Assembly (NCBI RefSeq): GCF_012163135.1 | Contig: NZ_JAAVUP010000001.1 | Span: 682,001 to 746,000 of the forward strand | Length of the DNA: 64,000 nt | Reading direction: 5' to 3' | Source of the DNA: Neoroseomonas oryzicola | Lineage (GTDB): Bacteria > Pseudomonadota > Alphaproteobacteria > Acetobacterales > Acetobacteraceae | Translations under genes and position numbers: made by a program | Shown: piece by piece, positions 34,488-43,518 of the stretch | Layout of the letters: every line of letters starts with the position of its first letter | Position numbering within the stretch: the stretch's first letter is position 1 | The notes under the pieces: model-generated | What the model was told of the DNA's origin: nothing | Database searches by the model: none | What the model saw: only the letters and a program-made list of their open reading frames with translations

Positions 34488-34865
34488 ATGACCGCCCTCA
34501 CCGACTACGCAAAGAACGTCCTTGCCCGCGCCCTGGTCGGGCGGCAGCCGAGCCTGCCGGTCGCCGTCTGGGTCGGCCTCGGCACCGGCGGCACGGATGC
34601 CGCCGGGCTGACCGGGGAACCGGCCGCCGCGACGGGCTATGCCCGCCAGCCGGCGTCCTTCACCGGCACCGGCACGCAGACCAATGCCGCGCAGGTGCGC
34701 TTCAGCTTCAACCAGGCCACCGGCACGCTGACCCATGTCGGGCTGTATGACGCCGTGTCGGGCGGGAACGCGCTCGCCTGGGCGACGCTCGGCTCGCCGG
34801 CGACGCTGACCTCGGCCGGGACCATCACCATCCCGGCGGCGAGCCTGGCCGTCGTGGCGGACTGA
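34488..34865 (+). CDS. Small phage tail-fibre-like protein
   Basis: Predicted 125-residue protein. The start (ALTDYAKNVLARALVGR), the middle VAVWVGLGTGG and the C-terminal beta pattern HVGLYDAVSGGNALAWATLG resemble short phage proteins encoded after tail fibres. GAGGAG lies before the ATG, and it follows the fibre gene by 31 nt. Function unproven; an attachment or capping role in the particle is likely. Confidence 0.55.
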   Translation: MTALTDYAKNVLARALVGRQPSLPVAVWVGLGTGGTDAAGLTGEPAAATGYARQPASFTGTGTQTNAAQVRFSFNQATGTLTHVGLYDAVSGGNALAWATLGSPATLTSAGTITIPAASLAVVAD

Positions 34866-34870
34866 CCGTC

Positions 34871-35254
34871 CTATTGCTGGGCGCCGGCGAGGATGACGCC
34901 CCCCGCCGAGCGCCCGGCATCGATCAGCGCCTGGGTCCGGTCTCGGCCCCAGGTGGCGCCCATGCGGGGGCGGAAATCGCCCTCGCGTTCGTCGACCACG
35001 GCATAGGTCACGAGGAAGCCCTGCCCGGACCGGCCGGCGATCACGGCGAGCTCGACGACCATGAAGGAGACCAGCAGCTCCGGCGTGCAGGATCCGCCGC
35101 GGTCGATCGGCATCCGCACCGTGCGCTGCAGACCGGCGGCGAAGGCATTGGCGTCGTCCCGCGCATCCTGGTGGCGGACGACGTGCACGCAGGACGCCTG
35201 CGCCGCGCCCGCCGCCATCGTCATCGCCAGCGCCGCCGCGATGGCTCGCCTCAC
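34871..35254 (-). CDS. Secreted hypothetical protein, inverted within the phage cassette
   Basis: Predicted 127-residue exported protein with a signal peptide of about 20 residues (ending AAQA-SC) and two mature cysteines (SCVHVV, GSCTPE) likely to form a disulfide. I chose GTG 35254, which follows a GGAGG at good spacing. The gene runs against the surrounding phage genes, with its 3' end 5 nt from the fibre-like gene's stop. The family is not recognised. Orientation and secretion suggest a host-benefit 'moron' carried by the phage cassette. Confidence 0.55.
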   Translation of the reverse strand: MRRAIAAALAMTMAAGAAQASCVHVVRHQDARDDANAFAAGLQRTVRMPIDRGGSCTPELLVSFMVVELAVIAGRSGQGFLVTYAVVDEREGDFRPRMGATWGRDRTQALIDAGRSAGGVILAGAQQ

Positions 35255-35349
35255 CGCCGCCTCCCTCCCTACTCCAGGGGCGAAGGATGCCCCGGAAGGC
35301 GCCCGCGCGGCCAGCACCACCCATTCCCCCCGCAGCCCCGAGGACCCGC

Positions 35350-36021
35350 ATGGACCCCCGCCAGACCCGCGGCTACCGCAACCGCAACCCGGGCAACATC
35401 GAGCACCAGCCGGCCAATCGCTGGCAGGGCCTGGCCGATCCGCCGATCGAGCCCCCACCCGCCGGCGGCGGCGCGCCCCGCTTCGCGCGCTTCATCAGCC
35501 ATGAATACGGCATCCGCGCACTCGCGATGCTGCTGACGACCTACCAGGACCGCCACGGCCTCCGGACCATCCGTGGCATCATTACCCGCTGGGCGCCGGG
35601 GCGGGAGAACGACACCGAGGCCTATATCGCCGCCGTCGCGCGGCGGATGGACCGCCACCCGCGGGCGGGACTGGACCTCCATGCCTATGCGGACCTGCGG
35701 CCGCTCGTGGAAGCGGTGATCCAGCACGAGCTCGGCGGCATGCCGTATGACCGCGCGACCATCGATGCGGGTCTGCGGCTGGCGGGCGTCGTGCCCGAAG
35801 GCCGCGCCGCCGTCGCGCGCAGCGGCACGGCGCGGGCGGCGGCGGGCACGGCCGCGGCGGGCGTCGGTTCGGTCGCGGCCGTCGAGGTGATCGGCCAGGT
35901 GGCGCCGCATCTCGGCGCGGCAGCCGAACTCGCCCGCGCACTTGGGCCGTGGCTGGCAGCGGCGGTGATCCTCGGCGTCGCGGGCTGGTTCGTCGCCCAG
36001 CGCATGCGGCGGCCGGCATGA
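35350..36021 (+). CDS. Phage-type muralytic-like protein with C-terminal anchor
   Basis: Predicted 223-residue protein. Residues 1-120 match the pattern of phage proteins with an NPGN motif (YRNRNPGNIEHQ), HEYGIRALAMLL, and RGIITRWAPGRENDTEAY, which are thought to have a lysozyme-like fold. An Ala/Gly-rich linker and one membrane helix (about 198-216) follow, so the protein may be membrane-held or act as a signal-anchor endolysin/holin fusion. GAGG precedes ATG 35350. The ATG of the next gene overlaps its stop (ATGA), forming a lysis-like module. Confidence 0.6.
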   Translation: MDPRQTRGYRNRNPGNIEHQPANRWQGLADPPIEPPPAGGGAPRFARFISHEYGIRALAMLLTTYQDRHGLRTIRGIITRWAPGRENDTEAYIAAVARRMDRHPRAGLDLHAYADLRPLVEAVIQHELGGMPYDRATIDAGLRLAGVVPEGRAAVARSGTARAAAGTAAAGVGSVAAVEVIGQVAPHLGAAAELARALGPWLAAAVILGVAGWFVAQRMRRPA

Positions 36022-36269
36022 GCGCGATCGCCGCCCTGCTGTCCGCGGCCTGGGGACGGGTCGCGGGGTGGACCGCGGCGTTGGGCGCGGCGCTCGTCGT
36101 GTTGCTGGCCGCCTATGCCGCCGGGCGGCGCGACGGGCGCGGCGCGGCGGAGTCCGAAACGCTGAGGCGCGCGGCGCGCGCGCGGGAGGTACGCGATGCG
36201 GTGGAGCGCGATCTGGATCGGTCTGGCGATGCTGCTGGCCGGCTGCGCCGGGACTGGCAGCGGCGCTGA
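36018..36269 (+). CDS. i-spanin (Rz)-like inner-membrane protein
   Basis: Predicted 83-residue protein with one N-terminal membrane helix (about 17-37) and a charged, helical, arginine-rich periplasmic tail. This is the architecture of phage i-spanins. The ATG overlaps the muralytic-like gene's stop, and the next lipoprotein gene begins inside it in another frame, as in Rz/Rz1 pairs. The tail is shorter than in classic Rz. The function is inferred from architecture. Confidence 0.6.
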   Translation: MSAIAALLSAAWGRVAGWTAALGAALVVLLAAYAAGRRDGRGAAESETLRRAARAREVRDAVERDLDRSGDAAGRLRRDWQRR

Positions 36270-36384
36270 GGCCTGCGGGCCGTGGCGGCCGATCCTGGTC
36301 TCGGTCGCGGATCGGCTGGAGGACGCCACGGCGCGGGCGATCCTCGCCCACAACATGACCGGGCGGCGCCTCTGCGGCTGGTGA
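36196..36384 (+). CDS. o-spanin (Rz1)-like lipoprotein
   Basis: Predicted 62-residue lipoprotein with signal and lipobox (LLAGC, residues 13-17). The short mature part (CGPWRPI, then RAILAHNMTGRRLCGW) resembles small proteins ending lysis cassettes of alphaproteobacterial prophages. It overlaps the i-spanin-like gene by 74 nt in a different frame. A near-perfect GGGAGGT lies 5 nt before ATG 36196, which argues that it is truly translated. Confidence 0.65.
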   Translation: MRWSAIWIGLAMLLAGCAGTGSGAEACGPWRPILVSVADRLEDATARAILAHNMTGRRLCGW

Positions 36385-36428
36385 AGCGGGTGGGATTCGG
36401 GAAGCATGGGGGCCGAGAGAGGAACGCC

Positions 36429-37208
36429 ATGACCGAAGACACCCGCCTGGATCCCCCGAGCCTCGAGATCGAGGGGGCGCGCGCGACGATCCGCCTGCAC
36501 CGGTCCCGCCACCGCAACCGGGTCGAGCCCGGCGATATCATCCGCCTGATGGAGCATTTCGACACCGTCGATGCGAACCCGTTGCTGCGGGTGCTGGTCA
36601 TCGCGGCGAGCGGGCCGGCCTTCAGCGCCGGCTTCCACCTTGGCGGCTTCGCCGAGGACCGGGCGGCCGCCGCCCGCGCCCCGGGCTTCGATGCCATGGT
36701 CGACCGCTTCGAGGCGATCCGCGTGCCGACCATCTGCCGGCTGCAGGGCGGGGTCTATGGCGGGTCGACCGACTTCGCGCTGACGGCGGATTTCCGCGTG
36801 GGCGTGACGGGGATGGAGATGTTCATGCCGGCCGCGCGGCTCGGTGTGCACTACTACCCGGGCGGGCTGCGGCGCTACGTCTCGCGCCTGGGGCTGAACA
36901 CGGCGAAGCGCCTGTTCCTGACGGCGGAGAAACTCGGCGCGGAGGAGCTGCTGCGGATCGGCTACCTGACGCATCTGGTGGCGCCGGAGGCGCTCGATGC
37001 GGCGGTGGACGGGCTGGCGGCGACGCTCGCGGCGATGGCGCCGATGGCGGTGCAGGGGATGAAGCAGGCGTTGAACGAGATCGGGCACGGGCGCCTCGAC
37101 GTCGCGGCCTGCGAGGCGCGGGCGAAGGCGTGCAAGGAGAGCGCGGATATCCAGGAAGGTCTCGCGGCATTCCGGGAGAAGCGGGCGCCGGTGTTCCGCG
37201 GTGCGTAA
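36429..37208 (+). CDS. Crotonase-fold protein (enoyl-CoA hydratase/isomerase family)
   Basis: Predicted 259-residue crotonase-superfamily protein. The oxyanion-hole region FSAGFHLGGF (65-74) and GGVYGGSTDFALTADF (107-122) are recognisable. Both catalytic glutamates of classical enoyl-CoA hydratase appear changed: the Glu144 equivalent is Asp115 and the Glu164 equivalent is Ala135. It may therefore be an isomerase, a hydrolase or another CoA enzyme rather than a hydratase. ATG 36429 follows a GAGAGG. It stands alone after the phage cassette. Confidence 0.8.
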   Translation: MTEDTRLDPPSLEIEGARATIRLHRSRHRNRVEPGDIIRLMEHFDTVDANPLLRVLVIAASGPAFSAGFHLGGFAEDRAAAARAPGFDAMVDRFEAIRVPTICRLQGGVYGGSTDFALTADFRVGVTGMEMFMPAARLGVHYYPGGLRRYVSRLGLNTAKRLFLTAEKLGAEELLRIGYLTHLVAPEALDAAVDGLAATLAAMAPMAVQGMKQALNEIGHGRLDVAACEARAKACKESADIQEGLAAFREKRAPVFRGA

Positions 37209-37293
37209 CGCAGCCCCGCCGGAGGGGATCACGGCACGCCTGGCCCCGCGCGAATCGGTCAGGATCCTGTCGGCCGTGCGGTGACGAAGCGAG

Positions 37294-37314
37294 GCGGGCC
37301 GGCGCTCCGCCCGC
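37294..37314 (+). terminator. GC-rich hairpin, possible terminator
   Basis: GCGGGC (37294-37299) and GCCCGC (37309-37314) form a six-pair stem with a nine-base loop, about 90 nt after the crotonase stop. There is no T run, so it would be a Rho-assisted or weak terminator at best. The remaining 37209-37410 spacer shows no gene. Confidence 0.25.
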
Positions 37315-37410
37315 ATTGCGGGCCGCGACCGGGTCCATCTTGCCGGGCCCCATTTGTCACGGATCTGGAATGGTCATAGGATCGACCCACGCTTTGGCAT
37401 GGGAATGGCT

Positions 37411-38106
37411 ATGACGGTTCAGCGCATCGTGTCTGGCAAGAACTCAATCGGCCTCGTGGGCGTTTCGAGCATGCGGGGCATCTACCACAACGTGCAGGGC
37501 GAAGGCGAAGGGGCGTCGATCTTCTCGAGGCTCGCCAGCACCTTCACCTTCATGGAACCCAAGGCGTGCATCGGCTACGCCTACAACGGCCATACCGCGA
37601 TGGTCGCGCGGGTGAACGGCGAGATCGCCGCCGTCATCGGGTGGAACCCGAGCAGCTACATGGCGGCGCAGGTCAAGACCATGCTGGCCAACGTCATGGG
37701 CCAGAAGAACAGGTTCACCTGCGAGGGCACCTGGTACAACGACGAGACGATGATCCACGACCCGACGGCGATCAGCCTCGAGGTCGACGTGTCATCGCGG
37801 CAGGCGCAGGATTTCGGCGCGGCGATCCGGCAATTGACCGGTTCCGGAGGGCTGGGGGGCGCTTCGGCCGAGTACACCTTCCTGCCGGCCGAGATGGAGA
37901 GCAACGATCACCCCTTCGTCGGCCAGTGCACCGAGATGGCGGTGGTGGTTCTCTGCGCCTGGCTTCACGAGTTCCGGGACCTGCCGCGCTGCGCCGAGCT
38001 GAAGAACGCGCTGTTCGTCATGGCGAACAGTCAGAGCATGACGGAGCGCAACCTGCTGCAGGGCAAGATGATGCAGTTCATCAACCAGTGGAACAGGTCG
38101 CACTGA
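37411..38106 (+). CDS. Hypothetical protein
   Basis: Predicted 231-residue soluble protein without signal peptide. Notable stretches are KNSIGLVGVSSMRGIYHN, ACIGYAYNGHTAMVARVNG, WNPSSYMAAQVKTML and NSQSMTERNLLQGKMMQFIN. Methionine, asparagine and serine are commoner than in neighbouring proteins, and the DNA is slightly less GC-rich, hinting at a different origin. I do not recognise the family. ATG 37411 has GGGA six bases before it; in-frame ATGs at 37399 and 37405 and a TTG at 37354 are alternatives. It ends 61 nt before the convergent tRNA-Thr gene. Confidence 0.6.
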   Translation: MTVQRIVSGKNSIGLVGVSSMRGIYHNVQGEGEGASIFSRLASTFTFMEPKACIGYAYNGHTAMVARVNGEIAAVIGWNPSSYMAAQVKTMLANVMGQKNRFTCEGTWYNDETMIHDPTAISLEVDVSSRQAQDFGAAIRQLTGSGGLGGASAEYTFLPAEMESNDHPFVGQCTEMAVVVLCAWLHEFRDLPRCAELKNALFVMANSQSMTERNLLQGKMMQFINQWNRSH

Positions 38107-38167
38107 GCGTGGGGCCGGGCGCCATCGCGATCGACCCTGAAACGCGAACCAGGGCGATAGGATGGGG

Positions 38168-38242
<75 letters not shown>

Positions 38243-38357
38243 GCCGGTGCCGCTGGGCGGCGCACTCTCTAAGCGGATGGCTTGCGCCGCGCAACCCCAT
38301 CGCGCGGGGGTTCCACCCCCTTGCCGCCCGGCGGCCCGCCCGCCACCTTCCCCGCCG

Positions 38358-38528
38358 ATGACCCGCCCGCCCGCGAAACCGCCCGCCGCCGAGGATCGCG
38401 CTGCCCGCCTGGCCGCCGCGCTGCGGGAGAACCTCAAGCGCCGCAAGGCCCAGGCCCGCGCCCGCGACTCCGCCGGGGCCGCCCCCGCTGCACCCGCGAA
38501 GGTTGCCCCGCCCAAGCCCATGGGCTAA
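38358..38528 (+). CDS. Small basic hypothetical protein
   Basis: Predicted 56-residue protein rich in Arg, Ala and Pro, with one likely helix ([23 protein letters not shown]) flanked by proline-rich ends. Short proteins of this look are often found near core genes in related bacteria, but no function is known. ATG 38358 gives the compact form. It precedes dcd by 83 nt. Confidence 0.5.
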   Translation: MTRPPAKPPAAEDRAARLAAALRENLKRRKAQARARDSAGAAPAAPAKVAPPKPMG

Positions 38529-38611
38529 TCCGGCCGCCCCGGGGCGCCCGGGGCCGCCATCGCGCCTGGCCCCGCCCGCCCGCCCGCAAGAAGCCGAGGC
38601 CGGCCACCACC

Positions 38612-39166
38612 ATGCCCATCATGCCCGACCACTGGATCCGCCGCATGGCGGCCGAACAGGGCATGATCGAGCCCTTCGTGGAGGCCCAGCGCCGCGAGGG
38701 CGTGATCTCCTACGGCCTGTCCTCCTACGGCTACGACGCGCGCGCGGCGGACGAGTTCAAGATCTTCACCAATGTCGACAACGCCGTGGTCGATCCCAAG
38801 GCCTTCAGCGAGGACGGCTTCGTAACCCGCAAGGGCCCGGTCTGCATCATTCCTCCCAATTCCTTCGTGCTGACCCACACGGTCGAGTACTTCCGCATCC
38901 CGCGCGACGTGCTGGTGATCTGCCTCGGCAAGTCGACCTATGCCCGCTGCGGCCTGATCGTGAACGTCACGCCGCTGGAACCGGAATGGGAAGGCCAGGT
39001 GACGATCGAGATCAGCAACACGACGCCCCTGCCCGCCAAGGTCTATGCGAATGAGGGCGTCTGCCAGTTCCTCTTCCTCAAGGGCGAAGGCGCACCCGAA
39101 GTGAGCTACGCCGACCGCAAGGGCAAATACATGGGCCAGCGCGGCGTCGCGCTGCCGAGGCTGTAG
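38612..39166 (+). CDS. dcd: dCTP deaminase
   Basis: Predicted 184-residue homotrimeric nucleotide deaminase that turns dCTP into dUTP, the dUMP precursor for thymidylate. Family signatures are [13 protein letters not shown] (37-49), [19 protein letters not shown] (106-124) and the catalytic Glu at about 133 in VTIEISNT. The length is close to the family norm. An ATG three codons downstream (38621) is an alternative. murA starts 4 nt after its stop. Confidence 0.93.
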   Translation: MPIMPDHWIRRMAAEQGMIEPFVEAQRREGVISYGLSSYGYDARAADEFKIFTNVDNAVVDPKAFSEDGFVTRKGPVCIIPPNSFVLTHTVEYFRIPRDVLVICLGKSTYARCGLIVNVTPLEPEWEGQVTIEISNTTPLPAKVYANEGVCQFLFLKGEGAPEVSYADRKGKYMGQRGVALPRL

Positions 39167-39170
39167 GCGC

Positions 39171-40430
<1,260 letters not shown>

Positions 40431-40468
40431 ATGACACCGACTCCGGCGCCCCTGGTGTAGCCTCCCCC

Positions 40469-41176
40469 ATGGACCACCCGATCCCCACCCCGCTCTCCCC
40501 CGCGACGCCCGAGGATGCCGGCCCGATCGTGCTGGCCCTGCCCAAGGGTCGCATCCTGTCGGAACTCGGTCCCGTCCTCGCCCGCGCGGGCATCCATCCT
40601 GCGGCCGACTACGCCGACGAAAGCAGCCGGCGCCTGCGCTTCCCGACCGAGGACCCCGCCCTCGACGTCATCCGCGTGCGGTCCTTCGACGTCGCCACCT
40701 TCGTCGCGCATGGCGCGGCGCAGATCGGTGTCTGCGGTGCCGACGTGCTGATGGAATTCGACTATCCGGAGATCTACGCGCCGCTCGACCTCGGCATCGG
40801 GCGCTGCCGCGTCTCGGTAGCCGAACCCGTCGCGGCGACGGGCGAGGATCCGAGCCGCTGGTCGCGCATCACGGTCGCGACCAAGTATCCGAACATCGCC
40901 CAGCGCCACTACGCCGCCCGCGGCGTGCAGGCCGAGATCGTGCACCTGAACGGCGCGATGGAACTGGCCCCCTCGATGGGCCTCGCGAAGCTCATCGTCG
41001 ACCTGGTGCAGACCGGCTCGACGCTGAAGGCCAACGGCCTGCGCGAGACCGAGGTGATCGCCAACGTCACCTCCCGCCTCATCGTCAACCGCACGGCGCT
41101 CAAGACGCGGCCGGAGGCGATCGGGGCCTGGATCGCGCGCTTCCGCGCCGCGCTGGCCGAACGCGACGCGCGCTGA
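40469..41176 (+). CDS. hisG: ATP phosphoribosyltransferase, short form
   Basis: Predicted 235-residue first enzyme of histidine synthesis (ATP plus PRPP). LALPKGRILSELGPVL opens the fold, and LIVDLVQTGSTLKANGL (about 172-188) is the PRPP-binding signature. The length shows the short form that needs the HisZ regulatory subunit, which is not in this window. ATG 40469 gives an about 17-residue lead. hisD, normally close by, is 4.9 kb downstream beyond a Liv-type operon. Confidence 0.94.
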   Translation: MDHPIPTPLSPATPEDAGPIVLALPKGRILSELGPVLARAGIHPAADYADESSRRLRFPTEDPALDVIRVRSFDVATFVAHGAAQIGVCGADVLMEFDYPEIYAPLDLGIGRCRVSVAEPVAATGEDPSRWSRITVATKYPNIAQRHYAARGVQAEIVHLNGAMELAPSMGLAKLIVDLVQTGSTLKANGLRETEVIANVTSRLIVNRTALKTRPEAIGAWIARFRAALAERDAR

Positions 41177-41220
41177 CGCGCCGACCGGCCACGCGCGCCA
41201 GCGCGCGCAAACTTGCTCTT

Positions 41221-41234
41221 GACGCCCGGGCGTC
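41221..41234. promoter_or_regulatory. Perfect 14-bp palindrome upstream of the first Liv operon
   Basis: GACGCCCGGGCGTC is a perfect palindrome located 166 nt before the binding-protein ATG, directly after TT so that it overlaps a TTGACG -35-like hexamer. It could be an operator. No convincing -10 element follows, so the promoter itself is not called. The rest of the 41177-41399 spacer shows nothing further. Confidence 0.3.
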
Positions 41235-41399
41235 CGGCCTCTGAGGTTGCATCCAACAAACGACCAACAGGGGCGGCTCGGAGCCGGGTCCGGTTCCCGT
41301 CGTCGCTGAACATGGGCAGGGAGGATGCGTAGCCCCGTCACGGGCTTCGTTCCTCGATTCCTGGCCGGTCGGCAGGGCTGGAAACCGAGGGAGAGCGCC

Positions 41400-42695
41400 A
41401 TGTTGATGAATCGTCGGACGGTCATGGCAGGGGCGGCCGCGCTCGCGGCCGGCAGGGCCAGCGCGCAGGGATCGGGTGCGCCGATCCGCATCGGCCTGCT
41501 GCACGACCTGTCGGGGCCCTTCGCCGGCGCCGGCTCCGTGCCGCTGTTCCAGGGCGCCGAGATCGCCATCGAGCTGTTCAACGAACGCGGCGGCGTCGAC
41601 GGCCGCATGGTGCAGGCGGTCTCGGCCGACAGCCAGAGCCGCGCCGAGGTCGCGATCAACGAGGCCGAGCGCCTGATCGGCCAGGAAAGGGTCGACGTCG
41701 TCATCGGCGTCTACAGCTCGGCCCACGCGGTACCTCTCGCCCAGCGCATGCAGGCGGCGGGCAAGATCCTCTGGATCAACAGCGCCATCGCCACCGCGGT
41801 GCTGAAGGGCAAGAACTTCACCACCATCTTCCGCCCGACCGTCCATTCGGACCAGTACGGCGAAGGCAGCGTGATGTTCCTCTCGGAGCATTGCGAGCGG
41901 ACCACACGCATCGCCCCGCGCAACTTCAAGCTCGGCATCATCTACGAGGACGGCCCCTACGGCGTTGGCGTGGCCACCGCGCTCGAGGCGAACGCCAACC
42001 GCGTCGGCATGCCGATCGCGCTCAAGGAAGGATACTCGGCGACCGCGCCGGACCTCTCGACCCTCGTGACCAAGCTGCGGCGGGAACGGCCCGACGCCAT
42101 CCTGCAGGTCGGCTACAACCCGGACATCACGCTCTTCCTCCGCCAGGCCAAGTCCGGTGGCCTGCGCACCCGCATGGTGATCGGCCACGGCGCCGGCTAT
42201 TCGCAGATCGACCGTCTGACCGAGACCTTCGGCCGCGAGATCGACCATTTCTGCAACGTGGACCCCGCCGCGACTCAGATGCTCTCGCCCGAGCGCCTGA
42301 CGCCGCAGGCGCGCGAGTTGCAGCAGATCCTGCTCGACCGCTTCCGCGCGCGCACCCGGTCCAATGATCCGCCTACCCATGCCTCGATGGGCTTCAACAA
42401 CACCTGGGTGTTCCTCGAGCACGTGCTCAAGCCCGCGGTGCGCCAGGGCGGCGGCTCGGTCGAGGCGATGCGCACCGCGGCCCTTGCCGTCGACATCCCG
42501 GTCGGCGGGACCATCCAGGGCTATGGCGTGAAGTTCCGTCCGCCGGGCGACGAGATGGCCGGCCAGAACGAACGCAGCATCGCCGTCGTCATGCAGTTCG
42601 AGGACGCGAAGTCCATCGTGCGCTGGCCGACGCCGATCGCCGCCGGCCCGCCCGTCATGCCGCTGCCGGCCAGCAGCCCCTTCGCGCTGCGCTAG
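41400..42695 (+). CDS. Branched-chain amino-acid-type ABC binding protein
   Basis: Predicted 431-residue periplasmic binding protein of the LivJ/AmiC-like type I fold (IRIGLLHDLSGPFAGAG; GVYSSAHAVPLAQ; TVHSDQYGEGS). The N-terminus MNRRTVMAGAAALAAG has a twin-arginine-like motif, so Tat export is possible. A GAGGGAG precedes ATG 41400; an upstream in-frame GTG or ATG at 41325 would add residues before the signal. The ligand may be an amino acid, amide or urea-like compound. It heads the five-gene operon inserted between hisG and hisD. Confidence 0.85.
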   Translation: MLMNRRTVMAGAAALAAGRASAQGSGAPIRIGLLHDLSGPFAGAGSVPLFQGAEIAIELFNERGGVDGRMVQAVSADSQSRAEVAINEAERLIGQERVDVVIGVYSSAHAVPLAQRMQAAGKILWINSAIATAVLKGKNFTTIFRPTVHSDQYGEGSVMFLSEHCERTTRIAPRNFKLGIIYEDGPYGVGVATALEANANRVGMPIALKEGYSATAPDLSTLVTKLRRERPDAILQVGYNPDITLFLRQAKSGGLRTRMVIGHGAGYSQIDRLTETFGREIDHFCNVDPAATQMLSPERLTPQARELQQILLDRFRARTRSNDPPTHASMGFNNTWVFLEHVLKPAVRQGGGSVEAMRTAALAVDIPVGGTIQGYGVKFRPPGDEMAGQNERSIAVVMQFEDAKSIVRWPTPIAAGPPVMPLPASSPFALR

Positions 42696-42746
42696 GGGTC
42701 CGTTCGTGCTGGTGACGCATCGCCGCCCATCCATGGGCGGCGCGCC

Positions 42747-43487
42747 GTGAGCATGCTGACCGTCTCGGGGCTGACCAAGGCCTTCGGCGGCTTCATCGCC
42801 GTGAACAACGTCAGCTTCAGCGTCGCGAAGGGCGAGATCCTCGGCCTTCTCGGCCCGAACGGGTCGGGCAAGAGCACGACCTTCAACTGCATCGCCGGCA
42901 TGCTGAAGCCGACCGCGGGCAGCGTGAAGCTGGACGGCGACGAGATCGCCGGCCTGACCGCGGATGCGACCTGCCGGCGCGGCATCGGCCGCACCTTCCA
43001 GATCCCCCGCCCCTTCCGCGAGCTCTCGCTGCTCGAGAACGCGACGCTCGCCGCGCATTTCGGCAGCGACGGCCACCTCCGGCACGAGGAAGCCGAGGCC
43101 GTCGCGCGCGACGCGCTGGAGCTCGCGCAATTGCCGACCGATCCGGGCGCCCAGGTGCGCGGCCTCGGCGCGGCGGGGCTGAAGAAGCTCGAACTGGCCC
43201 GTGCCCTCGCGACGCGGCCGAAGCTGCTGCTCGCCGATGAATCGCTGGGCGGGCTCGATGCGGCGGAGATGCGCCAGGCCGCCGACATGCTGAAGCGCAT
43301 CCGCGACGAGCGCGGCATCACCATCGTCTGGGTCGAGCACATCATGGGCGTGCTGCTGTCCGTGGTGGACCGCGTGGTGGTCCTCGACCACGGCGCGGTG
43401 ATCTTCGAAGGCACCCCGCGCGAGGCGCAGGAGGACGAGAAGGTCGCCGAGGTCTATCTCGGCCCGCCCGAGACCCGCGCCGCATGA
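42747..43487 (+). CDS. livG: Liv-type ABC ATPase, LivG-like
   Basis: Predicted 246-residue ATPase. Walker A is GPNGSGKST, Walker B LLLADES. The usual LSGGQ signature is replaced by GAAGLKKLELARAL, a variant also seen in some LivG relatives. GTFQIPRPF-like Q-loop sequence (RTFQIPRPFREL) fits the Liv group. It works with LivF, LivH and LivM encoded next. GTG 42747 or ATG 42753 could start it. Confidence 0.85.
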   Translation: MSMLTVSGLTKAFGGFIAVNNVSFSVAKGEILGLLGPNGSGKSTTFNCIAGMLKPTAGSVKLDGDEIAGLTADATCRRGIGRTFQIPRPFRELSLLENATLAAHFGSDGHLRHEEAEAVARDALELAQLPTDPGAQVRGLGAAGLKKLELARALATRPKLLLADESLGGLDAAEMRQAADMLKRIRDERGITIVWVEHIMGVLLSVVDRVVVLDHGAVIFEGTPREAQEDEKVAEVYLGPPETRAA

Positions 43488-43518
43488 ACGTCGCTCCAGG
43501 GGAAGGAAAGCAGGTCTG

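Noticed and set aside
32201-34501. Minus-strand open frame opposite the tail-fibre gene
   Set aside because: Low-complexity shadow; the plus strand has a Shine-Dalgarno, a beta-helix domain and phage context.
41100-43391. Minus-strand open frame of over 700 codons opposite hisG, the binding protein and livG
   Set aside because: It crosses three real genes and their spacers, with no recognisable domain.
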